Program-made: the position numbers and the translations under genes
Notes under the pieces: generated by a model
Databases searched by the model: none
Seen by the model: the letters and a program-made list of their open reading frames with translations, nothing else
Told to the model about the DNA's origin: nothing
Assembly (NCBI GenBank): GCA_021784255.1
Contig: JAJXSZ010000084.1
Coordinates: forward strand, 1 to 10,331
DNA from: Pseudomonadota bacterium
GTDB taxonomy: Bacteria > Pseudomonadota > Alphaproteobacteria > Acetobacterales > Acetobacteraceae
Length of the DNA stretch: 10,331 bases
Direction: 5' to 3'
In this document: positions 1-5,596 of the stretch, in pieces
How the letters are laid out: each line of letters begins with the position of its first letter
Position numbering within the stretch: position 1 is the stretch's first letter

Positions 1-42
1 GGCGCCCGCTCCTGACGCGCTTGCCGACGCCGGCGCCGGGCT

Positions 43-687
43 TCAGGGCAGCGCCGGCTCGGTCTCGCGGTAGGCGTCGCGCGCCGCCATCGCGGCGAAC
101 CAGGCGGCGAGCCGCGGCAGCCGGGCAAGCATCATCTGGCCCTCCGGCGCGGCGGCGAAATAGCCGAGCATCGGCGCGAGGTGCAGATCGGCGAGCGTCG
201 GCGTCCAGCCCGCCGCGTCCGGCACCGAGACCAGCCGGTCCAGCGCGTCGAGCACGGTCGCGGCGGCGGCGAGCCCGGCACTGACCTCCGCCTCGTCGCC
301 CAGCCGGCCGACCCGGGGGCGGAACACGCCGTGGCCGAAAACCTGGCGGACCAGCGGGCGATAGGCATAGCTGTCGGCTACCGAAACGATCTGCTGCATC
401 CGCGCCCGCGCCCGCGCGCCCTCTGGTTGCAGCGCCGGCCCGGCGAAGGCCTCGTCCACGTAGCGGGCGATGGCGCAGGTCTCGTAGAGCACGAAGTCGC
501 CATCGACCAGCACCGGCACGCGGCCGAACGGGTGCAGCGCGCGGTAATGGTCTGGCACGTCGGGCAGGAATGGGTCGATCTCCCGCCATCCATGCGCGAC
601 GCCCTTCTCGCGCAGCACCAATCGCGCGATCCACGCATAGACGCTGTAGCGATACCCGTGCAGCACCGGCGCCGCCGCCTCCACCAT
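43..687 (-). CDS. Glutathione S-transferase family protein
   Basis: Predicted cytosolic protein of 214 aa, the usual GST length, with an N-terminal thioredoxin-like domain (about residues 6-80) and an all-helical C-terminal domain (about 90-205). Visible marks are GRVPVL at 55-60 with the cis-proline P58, the glutathione-contacting E69-T70 in YETCAIARYVDE, and LADLHLAP at 165-172, which matches the conserved N-capping region of the helical domain. The family conjugates glutathione or acts as a peroxidase or isomerase; the substrate cannot be read from sequence. The reading frame stays open far upstream, but the ATG at 687 is chosen because recognisable GST sequence starts at once (PVLHGYRYSVYAWIARL) and an AGGGA lies just upstream; the 45 residues before it are low-complexity Gly/Ala. 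It is divergent from radC. On the minus strand an AGGAG past its stop, at 9-13, may be the ribosome site of a gene beginning off the left edge. Confidence 0.85.
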   Translation of the reverse strand: MVEAAAPVLHGYRYSVYAWIARLVLREKGVAHGWREIDPFLPDVPDHYRALHPFGRVPVLVDGDFVLYETCAIARYVDEAFAGPALQPEGARARARMQQIVSVADSYAYRPLVRQVFGHGVFRPRVGRLGDEAEVSAGLAAAATVLDALDRLVSVPDAAGWTPTLADLHLAPMLGYFAAAPEGQMMLARLPRLAAWFAAMAARDAYRETEPALP

Positions 688-894
688 GGTCCCTGCCCCG
701 CTGCTCCCCGCCCCGCCGCTCCACACCCAGCCGGGCACCGCGCCATCGGCGCCCGCCCACCCGATTCCCACGCCGGCCGGCATCATCAGCCCGGCCCTGC
801 CCATGTCGGCGCCCGCCATGGCGGCCCCTTTCCGTCCCGCGCGCGGAGCCGGACGCGCTTCCAACCGCCCTCGCCCCATGGCAGGCTCCGCACC

Positions 895-1632
895 ATGACG
901 CAATCCGCGGACCAGGGCGACCTGCTGGGGCCGGCCGGGCGCGGCGGCCGGCGCGGGCCGGCCAGCGCCGCCGCCCTGCATCGCGAGCGCATGCGCCAGC
1001 GCCTGCTGCGCGCCGGTCCCGCCGCTCTCGCCGACTACGAGCTGCTGGAGATGGTGCTCTACATCGGCCTGCCGCGGGTCGACACCAAGTCTCTCGCCAA
1101 GGAATTGCTGAATCGTTTCGGCAGCTTCGCCAATGTCATCGCCGCGCCCGAGCAGGAGCTGCTCGCCGTCAGGGGCATCGGCGAATCGGCGGCGGCGACG
1201 CTGCGGCTGGTGCACGCCGCCGCCCTGCGCCTCGCCCACGCCGAGGTGAAGGAGGCGCCGGTGCTCGACAACTGGGACCGGCTGACCGCCTACCTCCAGG
1301 CGGCGATCGCGCGCGAGCCGGTCGAGCAGTTCCGCGTCCTGTTCCTCGACACCCGCAACCGCCTCATCGCCGACGAGGCGCAGGCGCGCGGCACCGTCAA
1401 CCACACCCCGGTCTATCCGCGCGAGGTGGTGCGCCGGGCGCTGGAGCTGGGCGCGACGGCGCTGATCCTGGCCCACAACCATCCGAGCGGCGACCCCTCG
1501 CCGTCGCGTGCCGACATCGACATGACCCAGGCGATCCGCGACGCCGCGCGCGCGCTCGAGATCGTCGTGCACGACCACATCATCGTCGGCAACGGCAGGC
1601 ACCTGAGCTTCCGGCGCGAAGGATTTCTCTGA
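895..1632 (+). CDS. radC: RadC family JAMM/MPN-domain protein
   Basis: Predicted 245-aa RadC (UPF0758) protein. The N-terminal part has the family's helical region (HRERMRQRLLRAG, about 29-41) and a helix-hairpin-helix-like segment AVRGIGESAAATLRL (91-105). The C-terminal JAMM domain carries a complete metal-site motif, H194-x-H196-x7-S204-x2-D207 within HNHPSGDPSPSRAD, with a conserved upstream Glu in ADEAQARGT (E161). The fold is that of a zinc-dependent isopeptidase/deubiquitinase-like enzyme. The bacterial role is unsettled: the old link to recombinational repair was later disputed, and RadC paralogues often travel with mobile elements, although nothing mobile is visible here. The ATG at 895 is preferred because upstream in-frame sequence is low-complexity; the ribosome site is weak (AGG about 10 nt upstream). 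It lies divergent from the GST gene and convergent with the TerC-type gene. Confidence 0.93.
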   Translation: MTQSADQGDLLGPAGRGGRRGPASAAALHRERMRQRLLRAGPAALADYELLEMVLYIGLPRVDTKSLAKELLNRFGSFANVIAAPEQELLAVRGIGESAAATLRLVHAAALRLAHAEVKEAPVLDNWDRLTAYLQAAIAREPVEQFRVLFLDTRNRLIADEAQARGTVNHTPVYPREVVRRALELGATALILAHNHPSGDPSPSRADIDMTQAIRDAARALEIVVHDHIIVGNGRHLSFRREGFL

Positions 1633-1649
1633 GCGCGGCGCCGCCGCGC
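1633..1649. terminator. Convergent-gene hairpin between radC and terC-type gene
   Basis: The 34-bp gap between the two converging stop codons starts with a perfect GC-only inverted repeat: GCGCGGCG (1633-1640), one base, CGCCGCGC (1642-1649). The innermost pairs would open to form a real loop. It could stall polymerase from either side. There is no T-tract on either strand, so a classical intrinsic terminator is not shown. Confidence 0.4.
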
Positions 1650-1666
1650 CCGGCGGCCACGCACCG

Positions 1667-2254
1667 TCAGGGCAGGCGCGCGGCGATCTGCCAGGCGCCG
1701 TCCCAGATCAGCCGCAGCGCGATTTCCAGCACCACCAGCAGGCCGACCCAGCCGAGCCAGCGGTAGCGCGCCAGCAACCGCGCGACCAGGCTCGCGGCCA
1801 GCCCCATCAGCACCACCGAGAGCGCCAGCCCCGCGACCAGGACCCAGAGCCGCCCGCCCGCGGCGCCGGCAACCGCGAGCACGTTGTCCAAACTCATCGA
1901 CAGGTCGGCGAGCAGGATCTGCCAGGCCGCCTCGCGCAGCGTTTTCGGCACTCGCGCGCCGGCCGTCCCGCCGCCATGGCCGCGCAGCTCGCGCGCCATC
2001 TTCCAGGCGACCCAGAGCAGCAGCAGCCCGCCCGCCAGCAGCAGCCCGACCACCGCGAGCAGCCGCAGCGCCAGCGCGCCGAGGACGATGCGCAGCAGCG
2101 TCGCGGCACCGATGCCAAGCAGGATCGCGCCGCGCCGCTGCGCCTTGGGCAGGCCGGCGACCACGAGGCCGACGACGACCGCATTGTCGCCGGCGAGCGT
2201 CAGGTCGACCAGCAGCACCTGCCCGAGGGCCGCGAGGTCGTGGTAGGGCGTCAT
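1667..2254 (-). CDS. TerC/YjbE-family integral membrane protein
   Basis: Predicted inner-membrane protein of 195 aa with about six or seven hydrophobic segments. The family's internal twofold repeat is clear: DLTLAGDNAVVVG at 17-29 and DLSMSLDNVLAVAG at 117-130, each with acidic residues (D17/D23 and D117/D123) followed by Asn, thought to bind metal inside the membrane. A loop with Gly and basic residues (about 86-105) separates the halves. Members of the YjbE/YkoY branch are linked to Mn2+ export or to metal loading of exported proteins, and tellurite resistance gave TerC its name; which applies here is inference. The ATG at 2254 is chosen because the first repeat follows directly and homologues begin at this distance. 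No good Shine-Dalgarno is seen at normal spacing; an AGGAGG lies 19 nt upstream, inside the 2267-2291 hairpin. No yybP-ykoY-type riboswitch fits the 53-bp spacer. Confidence 0.85.
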   Translation of the reverse strand: MTPYHDLAALGQVLLVDLTLAGDNAVVVGLVVAGLPKAQRRGAILLGIGAATLLRIVLGALALRLLAVVGLLLAGGLLLLWVAWKMARELRGHGGGTAGARVPKTLREAAWQILLADLSMSLDNVLAVAGAAGGRLWVLVAGLALSVVLMGLAASLVARLLARYRWLGWVGLLVVLEIALRLIWDGAWQIAARLP

Positions 2255-2266
2255 CTTGTCAGGAAC

Positions 2267-2291
2267 CCCGCGGCCTCCTAGAGGCCGCGGG
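2267..2291. promoter_or_regulatory. Perfect 11-bp inverted repeat in divergent terC/purB spacer
   Basis: CCCGCGGCCTC (2267-2277), loop CTA, GAGGCCGCGGG (2281-2291). It occupies almost half of the 53 bp between two divergent start codons, ending 12 bp from the minus-strand ATG and 16 bp from the purB ATG. It cannot terminate either gene. It may be an operator for a dimeric regulator or a 5'-leader hairpin formed in both transcripts; on the minus strand the loop and stem contain an AGGAGG. No regulator family can be named from the sequence. Confidence 0.6.
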
Positions 2292-2307
2292 CAACGCGCG
2301 AGGCTGC

Positions 2308-3645
2308 ATGATCCCCCGTTACACCCGCCCGCAGATGGCCACCATCTGGGCCCCGGAAAACCGCTACCGCATCTGGTTCGAGATCGAGGCGCTCGCCGCC
2401 GAGGCGATGGCCGAGCTCGGCGCCATCCCCGCCGCATCCGCGCGCGCCATCCGCGCCAAGGGCGGGGCGAAGCTGGCCGCCATCGGCCCCGCCGACATCG
2501 AGCGGATCGACGCCATCGAACGCGAGACGCGCCACGACGTCATCGCCTTCCTGACCTGGCTCGCCGAGGCGATCGGCGAGGATTCGCGCTTCGTGCATCT
2601 GGGCATGACCAGCAGCGACGTGCTCGACACCTGCCTCTCGGTGCAGCTCACCCAGGCCGCGGACCTGCTGCTCGCCGACCTCGACGCGCTGCTCGCCGCG
2701 CTGCAGCGCCGCGCCCTCGAGCACCGGCACACCCTGACCGTCGGCCGCAGCCATGGCATCCACGCCGAGCCCACCAGCTTCGGCCTCAAGCTCGCCGGCC
2801 ACTACGCGGAGTTCGCGCGCAACCGCAAGCGGCTGGAGGCGGCGCGCGCCGAGGTCGCGGTGGCGGCGATCTCGGGCGCGGTCGGCACCTATGCGCATCT
2901 CGATCCACGCGTCGAGCAGCACGTCGCCACCCGGCTCGGCCTCGCCGTCGAAACGGTCTCGACGCAGGTGATCCCGCGCGACCGGCACGCGGCGTTCTTC
3001 TGTGCGCTGGCGCTGGTCGCGAGCGGCATCGAGCGGCTGGCGATCGAGGTGCGGCATCTGCAGCGCAGCGAGGTGCGCGAGGCGGAGGAGTTCTTCCATC
3101 CCGGCCAGAAAGGCAGCTCGGCGATGCCGCACAAGCGCAACCCGGTGCTGTCGGAGAACCTGACGGGCCTGGCGCGGCTGGTGCGCTCGGCGGCGATCCC
3201 GGCACTGGAGGATGTCGCCCTGTGGCACGAGCGCGACATCAGCCACTCCTCGGTCGAGCGCGGCATCGCGCCGGACGCGACGGTGACGCTGGATTTCGCG
3301 CTGACCCGCCTCGCCGGCATGATCGACAAGCTCGTGGTCTACCCCGAGCGGATGGCGGCGAACCTCGAATCCCTCGGCGGCGTGGTGCATTCGGGCGAGG
3401 TGCTGCTGGCCCTGGCCCGCGCCGGGCTGTCGCGCGAGGAGGCGTACCGGGTCGTCCAGTCGCAGGCGATGGCGACCTGGACCAGGCTCGGCACGCCGGA
3501 AGGCAGGACCTTCCGCGAGAACCTCGCCGCCGACCCGGCGGTCGGCGCGAACGTCGCCCCCGAGGTGCTCGACGCGGCGATGGACGCCGCCCGGCACCTG
3601 CGCCACGTGGACGCGGTGTTCGCGCGGGTGTTCGGCGCGGCGTAG
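2308..3645 (+). CDS. purB: Adenylosuccinate lyase
   Basis: Cytosolic homotetrameric enzyme, 445 aa, that removes fumarate twice in purine synthesis: SAICAR to AICAR, and adenylosuccinate to AMP. It belongs to the fumarase/aspartase superfamily and shows the three conserved regions that build the shared active site: HLGMTSSDVLDT (97-108), GRSHGIHAEPTSFG (146-159, with H149 in the position of the general acid) and the signature loop GSSAMPHKRNP (269-279). Length is close to the short bacterial type typical of Alphaproteobacteria and Bacillus. The ATG at 2308 is supported by a CGAGG a few bases upstream and by the early conserved IPRYTRPQM. It leads the purine gene run but is separated from purC by 144 bp, so it may or may not share that transcript. 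Confidence 0.97.
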   Translation: MIPRYTRPQMATIWAPENRYRIWFEIEALAAEAMAELGAIPAASARAIRAKGGAKLAAIGPADIERIDAIERETRHDVIAFLTWLAEAIGEDSRFVHLGMTSSDVLDTCLSVQLTQAADLLLADLDALLAALQRRALEHRHTLTVGRSHGIHAEPTSFGLKLAGHYAEFARNRKRLEAARAEVAVAAISGAVGTYAHLDPRVEQHVATRLGLAVETVSTQVIPRDRHAAFFCALALVASGIERLAIEVRHLQRSEVREAEEFFHPGQKGSSAMPHKRNPVLSENLTGLARLVRSAAIPALEDVALWHERDISHSSVERGIAPDATVTLDFALTRLAGMIDKLVVYPERMAANLESLGGVVHSGEVLLALARAGLSREEAYRVVQSQAMATWTRLGTPEGRTFRENLAADPAVGANVAPEVLDAAMDAARHLRHVDAVFARVFGAA

Positions 3646-3692
3646 CGCGCGCCGCTTCGCGCCAGGAACCCACGCGCCGGCGGCATGGCTTC

Positions 3693-3714
3693 CGCCATGG
3701 CATGCGCCATGGCG
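3693..3714. promoter_or_regulatory. 9-bp inverted repeat in purB-purC gap
   Basis: Perfect inverted repeat CGCCATGGC (3693-3701), loop ATGC, GCCATGGCG (3706-3714), followed closely by another GC-rich self-complementary stretch (GGGCCCCGGGCC). It lies 47 bp past the purB stop and just upstream of a possible purC -10 element. It could end purB transcription, although there is no T-tract, or be a regulator site for purC. Each arm itself contains the palindrome GCCATGGC. Confidence 0.45.
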
Positions 3715-3732
3715 CGGGCCCCGGGCCGCTGC

Positions 3733-3738
3733 TATAGG
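3733..3738 (+). promoter_or_regulatory. Possible purC promoter -10 element
   Basis: TATAGG in GCTATAGGCTTGGG is the most AT-rich hexamer of the 144-bp gap and sits 51 bp before the purC ATG, a sensible leader length. No convincing -35 hexamer is seen 16-18 bp upstream, where the 3693-3714 inverted repeat lies; repressor control or an activator would fit but is inference. Confidence 0.25.
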
Positions 3739-3789
3739 CTTGGGCACAGAAGTCGCCGTGCTCCCTCGGCGCCACAAGGGATTCGCGCC

Positions 3790-4554
3790 ATGGCCCGCCG
3801 CCGCCAGCTCTACGAAGGTAAAGCCAAGATCCTGTTCGAGGGGCCGGAGCCCGGCACGCTCGTGCAGTACTTCAAGGACGACGCCACCGCCTTCAATGCC
3901 CAGAAAAAGGGCGTGATCACCGGCAAGGGCGTGCTCAACAACCGCATCAGCGAATACCTGATGCAGCGCCTCGGCGAGATCGGCGTGCCCACCCATTTCG
4001 TGCGCCGGCTCAACATGCGCGAGCAGCTGATCCGCGAGGTCGAGATCATCCCGATCGAGGTGGTGGTGCGCAACGTCGCCGCCGGCAGCATCTCGGCGCG
4101 ACTCGGCATCCAGGAAGGCACCCGCCTGCCGCGCTCGATCATCGAATACTATTACAAGAACGACGCGCTCAACGACCCGATCGTCTCCGAGGAGCACATC
4201 ACCGCGTTCGGCTGGGCGCACCCCGCGGACATGGACGACATCGTCAGCCTGACGTTGCGAATCAACGACTTCCTGACCGGTCTTTTCCTCGGCGTCGGAA
4301 TCACGCTGGTCGACTTCAAGGTCGAGTTCGGCCGGCTGTGGGAAAACGAGGAAATGCGCATCGTCCTCGCCGACGAGATCTCGCCCGACAATTGCCGGCT
4401 GTGGGACAGCAAGACCAACGAGAAGATGGACAAGGACCGGTTCCGCCGCGACCTCGGCCGCGTCGAGGAGGCCTACCAGGAGGTGGCGCGCCGCCTCGGT
4501 ATCCTGCCCGAGGCCGGCGTGCGCGACATGAAGGGCCCGGAGATCATGCAATGA
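3790..4554 (+). CDS. purC: Phosphoribosylaminoimidazole-succinocarboxamide (SAICAR) synthase
   Basis: Cytosolic ATP-dependent ligase, 254 aa, joining aspartate to CAIR to form SAICAR, the step before PurB. The ATP-binding N-terminal lobe begins with YEGKAKILFE (8-17), matching the glycine-lysine loop of the family. Other marks are DDATAFNAQKKGVITGKGVLNN (30-51), EVVVRNVAAGS (90-100), the SAICAR synthase signature LVDFKVEFG (173-181) and DEISPDNCRLWD (195-206). Length is standard for the bacterial monofunctional enzyme. The frame is open upstream to 3685, but the ATG at 3790 precedes the conserved start and has an AAGGG 9 nt before it. It begins the tightly packed block purC-purS-purQ-purL-bolA. 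Its TGA overlaps the ATG of a possible 27-codon bridging frame. Confidence 0.97.
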   Translation: MARRRQLYEGKAKILFEGPEPGTLVQYFKDDATAFNAQKKGVITGKGVLNNRISEYLMQRLGEIGVPTHFVRRLNMREQLIREVEIIPIEVVVRNVAAGSISARLGIQEGTRLPRSIIEYYYKNDALNDPIVSEEHITAFGWAHPADMDDIVSLTLRINDFLTGLFLGVGITLVDFKVEFGRLWENEEMRIVLADEISPDNCRLWDSKTNEKMDKDRFRRDLGRVEEAYQEVARRLGILPEAGVRDMKGPEIMQ

Positions 4555-4634
4555 GAGGCGCGGCCGCCTCGATTGATTCGAGCCCCTGGTTGGTGGGCTG
4601 GCGGTTGGTGGGTTGGGGGTTCGCCGCGCGATGA
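4551..4634 (+). CDS. Possible 27-aa bridging ORF between purC and purS
   Basis: A short frame fills the purC-purS gap exactly. Its ATG (4551-4553) overlaps the purC stop as ATGA, and its TGA (4632-4634) overlaps the purS ATG (4631-4633), again as ATGA. A GGAG at 4539-4542 lies 8 nt before its start, an ideal distance. The predicted peptide is small, with three Trp and the internal repeat WLVGWRLVGW near its C-terminus, and matches no family I know. It could be a true microprotein, or only a ribosome path that couples purS translation to purC, since purS itself has no ideal ribosome site. It may also be chance in GC-rich DNA; conservation has not been tested. Confidence 0.3.
   Translation: MRGAAASIDSSPWLVGWRLVGWGFAAR
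4555..4570 (+). promoter_or_regulatory. Hairpin immediately after purC stop
   Basis: GAGGCG (4555-4560), loop CGGC, CGCCTC (4565-4570): a perfect 6-bp stem starting on the first base after the purC TGA. A second short inverted repeat, CTCGA-TTGAT-TCGAG (4568-4582), overlaps its end. No T-run follows. It may slow decay of the purC message or attenuate read-through into purS, or be a relic of gene shuffling. Confidence 0.4.
4588..4619 (+). repeat. G/T-rich direct repeat upstream of purS
   Basis: GGTTGGTGGG occurs at 4588-4597 and again at 4603-4612, 15 bp apart, followed by GGGGG at 4615-4619. The plus (RNA-sense) strand has many closely spaced GG pairs and could form a two-layer G-quadruplex just before the purS start at 4631. 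In the bridging frame the 15-bp period gives the repeated peptide LVGW. The base make-up, nearly pure G/T on one strand, differs from the surrounding coding DNA. Confidence 0.7.
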
Positions 4635-4885
4635 AGGCCGTCGTCACCGTCATGCTCAAGCCCGGGGTGCTGGACCCGCAGGGCAAGGCGATCGGCCAGG
4701 CGCTGGCGCATCTCGGCTTCGGCGATGTCGGTGAGGTCCGTGCCGGCAAGGTGTTCGAGCTGGAACTCGCCCAGACGGATCCCGTCGCCGCCAGGAATGC
4801 CGCGGAATCGATGGCGAGGAAGCTGCTCGCCAACACCGTGATCGAGAGCTTCAAGGTCGAGATCGCCGGGGCGGCCACGCCATGA
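4631..4885 (+). CDS. purS: FGAM synthase subunit PurS
   Basis: Small accessory subunit, 84 aa, of the three-part phosphoribosylformylglycinamidine synthase. PurS dimers bridge PurQ and PurL and help pass ammonia between them. The sequence shows the normal PurS plan: KAVVTVMLKPGVLDPQGKAI (2-21) for the first strand and helix, GFGDVGEVRAGKVFELEL (35-52) for the central strands, and a C-terminal helix and strand (AESMARKLLANTVIESFKVEI). The ATG at 4631 is chosen over an in-frame TTG at 4613 because MKAVVTVMLKPGVLDP is the conserved start. The only purine-rich site upstream is GGGGG at 11 nt, so coupling to the preceding frame is plausible. Its TGA overlaps the purQ ATG (ATGA). Confidence 0.95.
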   Translation: MKAVVTVMLKPGVLDPQGKAIGQALAHLGFGDVGEVRAGKVFELELAQTDPVAARNAAESMARKLLANTVIESFKVEIAGAATP

Positions 4886-5574
4886 GGGCGGGGATCGTCG
4901 TCTTCCCCGGCATCAACCGCGAGCGCGACATGGCGATCGCGCTGGAACGCGCCTCGGGGCGTGCGCCGCGAATGGTCTGGCATCGCGAGACGGACCTTCA
5001 AGGTCTTGATCTTATTGTTATTCCTGGCGGCTTCTCCTACGGCGACTATCTCCGCTGCGGCGCCATGGCGGCGCAGTCGCCGGTGATGGAATCGATTCGC
5101 GCCCACGCCACGCGCGGCGGCCATGTGCTCGGCGTCTGCAACGGATTCCAGATTCTCGTGGAGTCGCAGCTGCTGCCCGGCGCGCTCCTGCGCAACGCCT
5201 CGCTGCGCTTCCTGTCGATGGACTGCCATCTGCGCGTCGAGCGCGCGGACACGGATTTCACCGCCCATTACCAGCGCGGCCAGGTGATCCGCGCGCCGAT
5301 GGCGCATGGCGACGGCAACTACTTCGCCGACGACGCGACGCTCGACCGGCTGGAGGGCGAAGGGCTGGTGGCGTTCCGCTACGTCGCGCCGGACGGCAGC
5401 GTGACCGCGGCGGCCAACCGCAACGGCTCGGCGCGCAGCATCGCCGGCATCCTCTCGCCCAACCGGCGCATCCTCGGGCTGATGCCGCACCCCGAGGACC
5501 TGGTCGATCCGCTGCTGGGCGGCACCGACGGCGCGCCGCTGTTCGAGGGCCTCGCGGCCAGTCTCGCCGCGTGA
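4882..5574 (+). CDS. purQ: FGAM synthase glutaminase subunit PurQ
   Basis: Class I (triad) glutamine amidotransferase of 230 aa that releases ammonia from glutamine for PurL. The nucleophile is C86 in HVLGVCNGFQ (81-90) and the His-Glu pair is H203/E205 in LMPHPED (200-206). GGFSYGDYLRCGAMAA (49-64) supplies the oxyanion-hole and PurL-facing region. The conserved N-terminal block reads FPGINRERD, where SN is common at the IN position, a mild substitution. The start is fixed by the ATGA overlap with purS. Codons 39-48 (4996-5025) all end in A or T, unlike the rest of the gene. The stop lies in the first copy of an imperfect 17-bp tandem duplication. Confidence 0.97.
   Translation: MRAGIVVFPGINRERDMAIALERASGRAPRMVWHRETDLQGLDLIVIPGGFSYGDYLRCGAMAAQSPVMESIRAHATRGGHVLGVCNGFQILVESQLLPGALLRNASLRFLSMDCHLRVERADTDFTAHYQRGQVIRAPMAHGDGNYFADDATLDRLEGEGLVAFRYVAPDGSVTAAANRNGSARSIAGILSPNRRILGLMPHPEDLVDPLLGGTDGAPLFEGLAASLAA
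4996..5025 (+). other. Run of ten A/T-ending codons inside purQ
   Basis: Codons 39-48 read CTT CAA GGT CTT GAT CTT ATT GTT ATT CCT, all with A or T in the third place, in a gene whose neighbouring codons nearly always end in G or C. The encoded LQGLDLIVIP is the ordinary conserved strand leading to GGFSYGDY, so the protein is unchanged. The patch begins within the odd palindrome GACCTTCAAGGTC (4993-5005). It might slow ribosomes, hold a DNA or RNA signal, or be a recombined patch. Confidence 0.75.
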
Positions 5575-5596
5575 CCGGCCTCGCAGCGTGACCAGC
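5563..5596 (+). repeat. Imperfect 17-bp tandem duplication at purQ-purL junction
   Basis: CTCGCCGCGTGACCGGC (5563-5579) is directly followed by CTCGCAGCGTGACCAGC (5580-5596), with two mismatches. Each copy contains GTGA. The first supplies the purQ stop (TGA 5572-5574) and the second the purL start (GTG 5588). In the undivided ancestor both would have shared one GTGA overlap. A six-codon frame from GTG 5571 to TGA 5589-5591 bridges the two. Confidence 0.85.

Noticed and set aside
1..42. End of a plus-strand gene with TGA at 13-15, or start of a minus-strand gene beyond the edge.
   Set aside because: Only four codons or a lone AGGAG are visible, too little to call a gene.
181..894. Upstream extension of radC into the complement of the GST gene.
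   Set aside because: The translation there is Arg/His/Pro-rich low complexity and overlaps a recognisable gene on the other strand.
688..1602. Extension of the GST reading frame upstream through the complement of radC.
   Set aside because: It runs antisense through conserved radC sequence; only the part from 687 downward has GST features.
2255..2307. A yybP-ykoY manganese riboswitch in front of the TerC/YjbE-type gene, as some family members have.
   Set aside because: The spacer to purB is only 53 bp and contains a simple hairpin, not the two-arm fold; the sequence further upstream is purB coding DNA.
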